64,000 bases of DNA from Bryoerythrophyllum caledonicum (Eukaryota > Streptophyta > Bryopsida > Pottiales > Pottiaceae): contig OZ020525.1 of NCBI GenBank assembly GCA_963971425.1, positions 15,320,187 through 15,384,186 of the forward strand, in the 5' to 3' direction. This document shows, one piece after another, positions 60,655 to 64,000 of this stretch (position 1 is its first letter; every line of letters starts with the position of its first letter). The notes beneath the pieces are model-generated. The model did no database searches and had not been told where the DNA came from. It saw only the letters and a program-made list of their open reading frames with translations. A program made the translations under genes and the position numbers.

Positions 60655-62809
60655 ATGCAGGCGATGCAGTTGTTGTTGGAGGAGCCGATACGGCTGGCGT
60701 CGATTTTGGAGCCGTCGTCGCCGACGGCGTTTTCGGCGCTGACGAAGATCATTGGGACGTTGGGGCCGCAGTCGCGCGATGTGGAGACCATCGAGGCGCT
60801 GCTCATGGCGGGCATGTCCGTGGCGCGGTTTGACTTCTCCTGGGGCGACGAGGCGTACCACCAGGAGACGCTGGAGAATTTGAAGAAGGCTGTGAAGAAC
60901 ACGCGGCGCCTGTGCGCCGTGATGCTGGACACCGTGGGGCCCGAGCTCTACGTGACGAACAAGAACGAGCACGCGATTGAGCTCCAGGAGGGGGCGACGC
61001 TGGTGTTGACGGGGGACAAGAGCGTGGTCGCGTCGGCGGAGGTTCTGCCCATCAATTACGAGGGGTTAGCCACCGTCGTGAAGAAGGGCGACACGATTTT
61101 CCTCGGACAGTATCTCTTCACGGGTAGCGAGACGACGTCCGTGTGGCTCGAGGTCGTGGAGGCCAAGGAGAAAGACGTGGTGTGCACGGTGAAGAACACG
61201 GCCACTCTCACAGGCAGCCTGTTCACCGCGCACGTCTCGCAGGTGCGCATCGATCTCCCGACGCTGAGCGAAGCGGATCTGAACGTCATGGCCTCCTGGG
61301 GCGCGCGGAACCAGGTGGATTTCATCTCGCTCTCGTACACTCGCCATGCGGACGATGTCCGCGCATGCCGCGCGCATCTCGACAAGCTGGGGGAGCTTCG
61401 GCAGACGCAGATCTTCGCCAAGATCGAGAATTACGAGGGACTGGCGCACTTCGACGAGATTCTGGAGCAGGCAGACGGAATCATCCTCTCGCGTGGTAAC
61501 CTCGGCATCGATCTCCCTCCCGAAAAGGTGTTCCTCTTCCAGAAAGTCGCGCTCCACAAGTGCAACGTGGCAGGAAAGGCCTCCATCGTCACGCGCGTGG
61601 TGGACTCCATGGTGGACAGCCCCCGCCCGACTCGCGCCGAGGCAACCGATGTGGCGAACGCCGTCCTCGACGGCACAGATGGCATCATGCTCGGGGCTGA
61701 AACTCTGCGAGGCTTGTACCCCGTGGAGACCATCACCACCATCCGCAAGATCTCCGCCGAAGCCGAGAAGGTGTTCAACCAGGCCGTGTACTTCAAGCGC
61801 ACCATCAAGGGCGCGAAGGAGCCCATGCAGCACCTGGAATCCATCGCCTCCTCCGCTGTGCGCGCTGCCTCCAAAGTCCGCGCTTCCGTCATCGTCGTCT
61901 TCACTTCCTCAGGCCGCTGCGCGCGCCTCATCGCCAAGTACCGACCCACCATGCCAGTGCTGTGCGTCGTCATCCCCAGGCTCACTACCAATCACCTCAG
62001 GTGGAGCTTCACCGGCGCCTTCCAGGCCAGGCAATGCCTCGCTATCCGCGGCCTCTTCCCAATGCTGGCTGACCCGCGTCACTCCTCCGATTCCGCAAGC
62101 ACAACCAATGAGTCCATCTTGAAGGTACTCGCCTTGCCATCAACTTATTGTGTTTTCAAAGATGTACGTTGCAGTCCCCCTCTTTTTCTTCTAAATAAAA
62201 ATCACCTCTAAATATGCAAGCTCTTTCTTCTCTCGAAGATGGGTAGAGCTACTGTGGCTTGAGTTTGGAGACCACCAAGCTCTTCCATTGACTGAATTGA
62301 AAGACCATCATGCTCTCCTATTGATCTAATCGATCTAGAGTGAGGAAACTTTGGGTGAGTTTACAAAAGAACTCTAGTTCCTGACAATTCTCCTCTCATA
62401 TTCCGCGTGAAGTTTGTTCCTCGTTTTGTCACTGATGCTGAGTTTGTATCTCGTGATGTTGATGTAATATCTAGAGTGAGGAAACATTAGTACAATGAGT
62501 AAAAAGAGGGGTGTCTTGTTGAAACTTCAGGTGAGTTTAGAAAGAACTCTAGATTCTGACAATTTTCTTCTCATCTTCTGCGTGAAAAAGCTCTAGTTTC
62601 TGACGATTTTCTTCTCATCTTCTGCGTGAAATAGCTCTAGTTTTTTTACCATTTTCTTGTCATCTTCCCTGTTTTGTTTACCTTTGTGGCTGTTTCAGGT
62701 GGCGTTGGATCACGGCAAGGCTGCGGGCATTGTGAAGGCGCATGACCGAGTTGTGGTGTGCCAAAAGGTGGGAGATTCGTCAGTGGTGAAGATTATTGAG
62801 CTTGATTGA
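60655..62809 (+). CDS. Pyruvate kinase, plant cytosolic type
   Basis: This enzyme catalyses the last step of glycolysis, moving phosphate from phosphoenolpyruvate to ADP in the cytosol. Exon 1 (60655-62124, 490 codons) and exon 2 (62699-62809, ends TGA) join in phase 0 across a 574-base GT-AG intron, giving 526 aa, the usual length of plant cytosolic isoforms. Motifs: [10 protein letters not shown] (54-63, Arg58 contacts substrate); VKKGDTIF starts the B domain; [13 protein letters not shown] (253-265, Lys256 catalytic, Glu258 metal ligand); [10 protein letters not shown] (279-288, with the Asn typical of plant cytosolic enzymes where animal enzymes have Asp); [14 protein letters not shown] (324-337); [15 protein letters not shown] in the C domain; VVVCQKVGD near the C terminus. 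There is no transit peptide. Codon third positions are strongly G/C, unlike TOM40 and the surrounding DNA. ATG 60655 opens the conserved [15 protein letters not shown]. Confidence 0.97.
62125..62698 (+). other. Single intron of pyruvate kinase
   Basis: GT at 62125-62126 and AG at 62697-62698 bound it, with a T-rich tract before the acceptor. It is AT-rich and contains a triplicated AAGAACTCTAGTTTCTGACAA-like stretch (about 62365, 62540 and 62590, with TTCTCATCTTCTGCGTGAA). It splits the gene shortly before the last beta-strands of the C domain. Confidence 0.9.
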
Positions 62810-63368
62810 TTGAATGGCCTATTGTTTATTATTTTTCAATTTCTGCAAAGAATTCAGTTGATTTGCAAGATTAATTAAGTGTCCTTTGAGGAAATAGGCT
62901 TGTTGTGAATCCGACAAAGAGAAAGACAAATGGTATGAGTTACTTTTGGAGGTAGTTTGTTATTTCTTGATTAATTCTATTCATTGACTTTGTATCCAGA
63001 ATTTTGTCTCTTCAAATAGGAATGACAAACAAGTGTAAAGTTTGGTGGTTTTCATTAGGGTGATTATTATGGAGGCAAAAAAATGCTTTGTCTTGAAAGT
63101 AAGGAAATTTTTCATTTGGTGATGGGACTTAGTTTCTATGAATTTAGAAGATGTAATTGGGACCATGTTCAAATATGTAATTATATTCAATGTTCAGTAT
63201 ATTTAGCACATAAGAGTAAAGGGTTAATTTAGTTTATACATGAAATTTATACATAAAATCGTTAGAAAAACCCAGAGGTCAAAACATCCAAACTCTATTC
63301 TTTTCAGTTATTGTAGAGATGTGTTATCTCGCTGCACGGTAAACATACTGAAATTGGAAGCCAGATTT
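62810..63368. other. 3' flank of pyruvate kinase
   Basis: AT-rich sequence that must contain the 3' untranslated region; no unambiguous polyadenylation signal can be chosen. No other gene is seen. Confidence 0.45.
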
Positions 63369-63886
63369 AAGGTAGAGGCACCCAATTCCGATCACTTAAG
63401 CCAGTTGGGGACTCAAATGACATTGTATGTCAAAAACATTACTGTAGAAAGATGTGGAATTAGGAATGAAACTCAATAAATATTTTTTCAAATCTAATCA
63501 GAAAGATTTGGAATTGATATTGAATTTAGAAGCCCAAAAACCATCAGAGCCCATAATCAAACTCTCGAGTAGGTGAGATTTGGTGCCCTCCTTCACTCAA
63601 TGCCAATAAGTGAGAGTGAGTAAAAGAGAGAAGACATGCCATGGATAACCAACTCATGGAGGGTACTCAATGCAGATCGGCCTTCTTCGACTTTTGAGGC
63701 AAGGCCACCAATGAGAGCTCCATTGAGGTGGAGAAACCCAAAATTGTACACATCATGACCCAATGCCGATAATGGCTCGAGTTTTCAAATTTTGAGTTAC
63801 TAGTTTTGGGTTGCTTCATGCACCATTCCATGCATACTCTATTGATTGGAATTGGATGGCTGATTGGAATTGGGTGCCTCTACCTT
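63369..63886. mobile_element. Terminal-inverted-repeat element (518 bp)
   Basis: AAGGTAGAGGCACCCAATTC... at 63369-63394 is repeated in inverted orientation at 63861-63886 with one mismatch in 26. No coding frame lies between. Flanking bases do not give a clear target duplication (TTT left, ATA right), so the class is open. 63887-64000 holds nothing recognisable. Confidence 0.65.
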
Positions 63887-64000
63887 ATATCATGTGCTAT
63901 GTGACAAACCCACGATTTTAACCTCAAGAGCTGAATCCAAACTCTACTTACAAGAAAAATCATTTCATTTGAAGTGCTATATATGAAAATGAAACTACTA

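Noticed and set aside
61066..61833. 255-codon minus-strand frame and long alternative + frames within pyruvate kinase exon 1
   Set aside because: They are shadows created by the G/C-biased third codon positions of the real gene.
1..64000. CRISPR array
   Set aside because: No regularly spaced identical direct repeats with unique spacers. The tandem repeats present have no spacers, and the DNA is eukaryotic.

Overview
This 64-kb window is nuclear DNA of a streptophyte (a land plant or a closely related charophyte alga). Three observations support this. A plant-type cytosolic pyruvate kinase is present. A Tom40 gene is split by ten GT-AG introns. One of the LINEs has the plant L1 architecture, with a CCHC zinc knuckle after the ORF1 domain, then an APE-type endonuclease, a reverse transcriptase and a C-terminal zf-RVT-like tail. 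Species cannot be named from the sequence alone. The background is AT-rich and repeat-dominated, with islands of higher GC around the pyruvate kinase and in one DNA transposon.

Only two complete protein-coding genes can be supported, both on the + strand: TOM40 (36447-40238, 11 exons, 321 aa) and cytosolic pyruvate kinase (60655-62809, 2 exons, 526 aa). They belong to unrelated housekeeping processes (mitochondrial protein import and glycolysis) and nothing suggests coordinated function. A third, unidentified gene-like stretch with exon-sized open blocks bounded by plausible splice sites lies at about 31.0-34.1 kb.

Most of the rest is transposable elements. From left to right: an old minus-strand LINE (about 0.6-12.95 kb) split by a 6.2-kb insertion (4896-11082) that carries its own decayed 516-codon reading frame; a small TA-flanked inverted-repeat element (13.3-13.8 kb); a plus-strand L1-like LINE (14.74-22.18 kb) with a 12-A tail, flanked by an exceptionally long target duplication of about 390 bp; two MITEs of one family (24.1 and 29.0 kb); a piggyBac-like TTAA-flanked element (27.3 kb); the unidentified gene-like region and TOM40; AT-rich intergenic DNA with about 180-bp tandem units (44.6-45.1 kb); a 7.73-kb hAT-type element with a perfect 8-bp target duplication (48619-56348), loaded with GC-rich subterminal repeats and nested inverted-repeat elements; a Tc1/mariner transposase pseudogene (about 56.76-57.71 kb) followed directly by an inverted copy of the 44.6-kb tandem units; then pyruvate kinase and a further terminal-inverted-repeat element (63.37-63.89 kb).

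Family assignments of the short DNA elements rest on visible termini and target duplications, not on database comparison. Similarities to known proteins are recognised by eye. Exon boundaries for TOM40 and pyruvate kinase were checked codon by codon and keep frame throughout.
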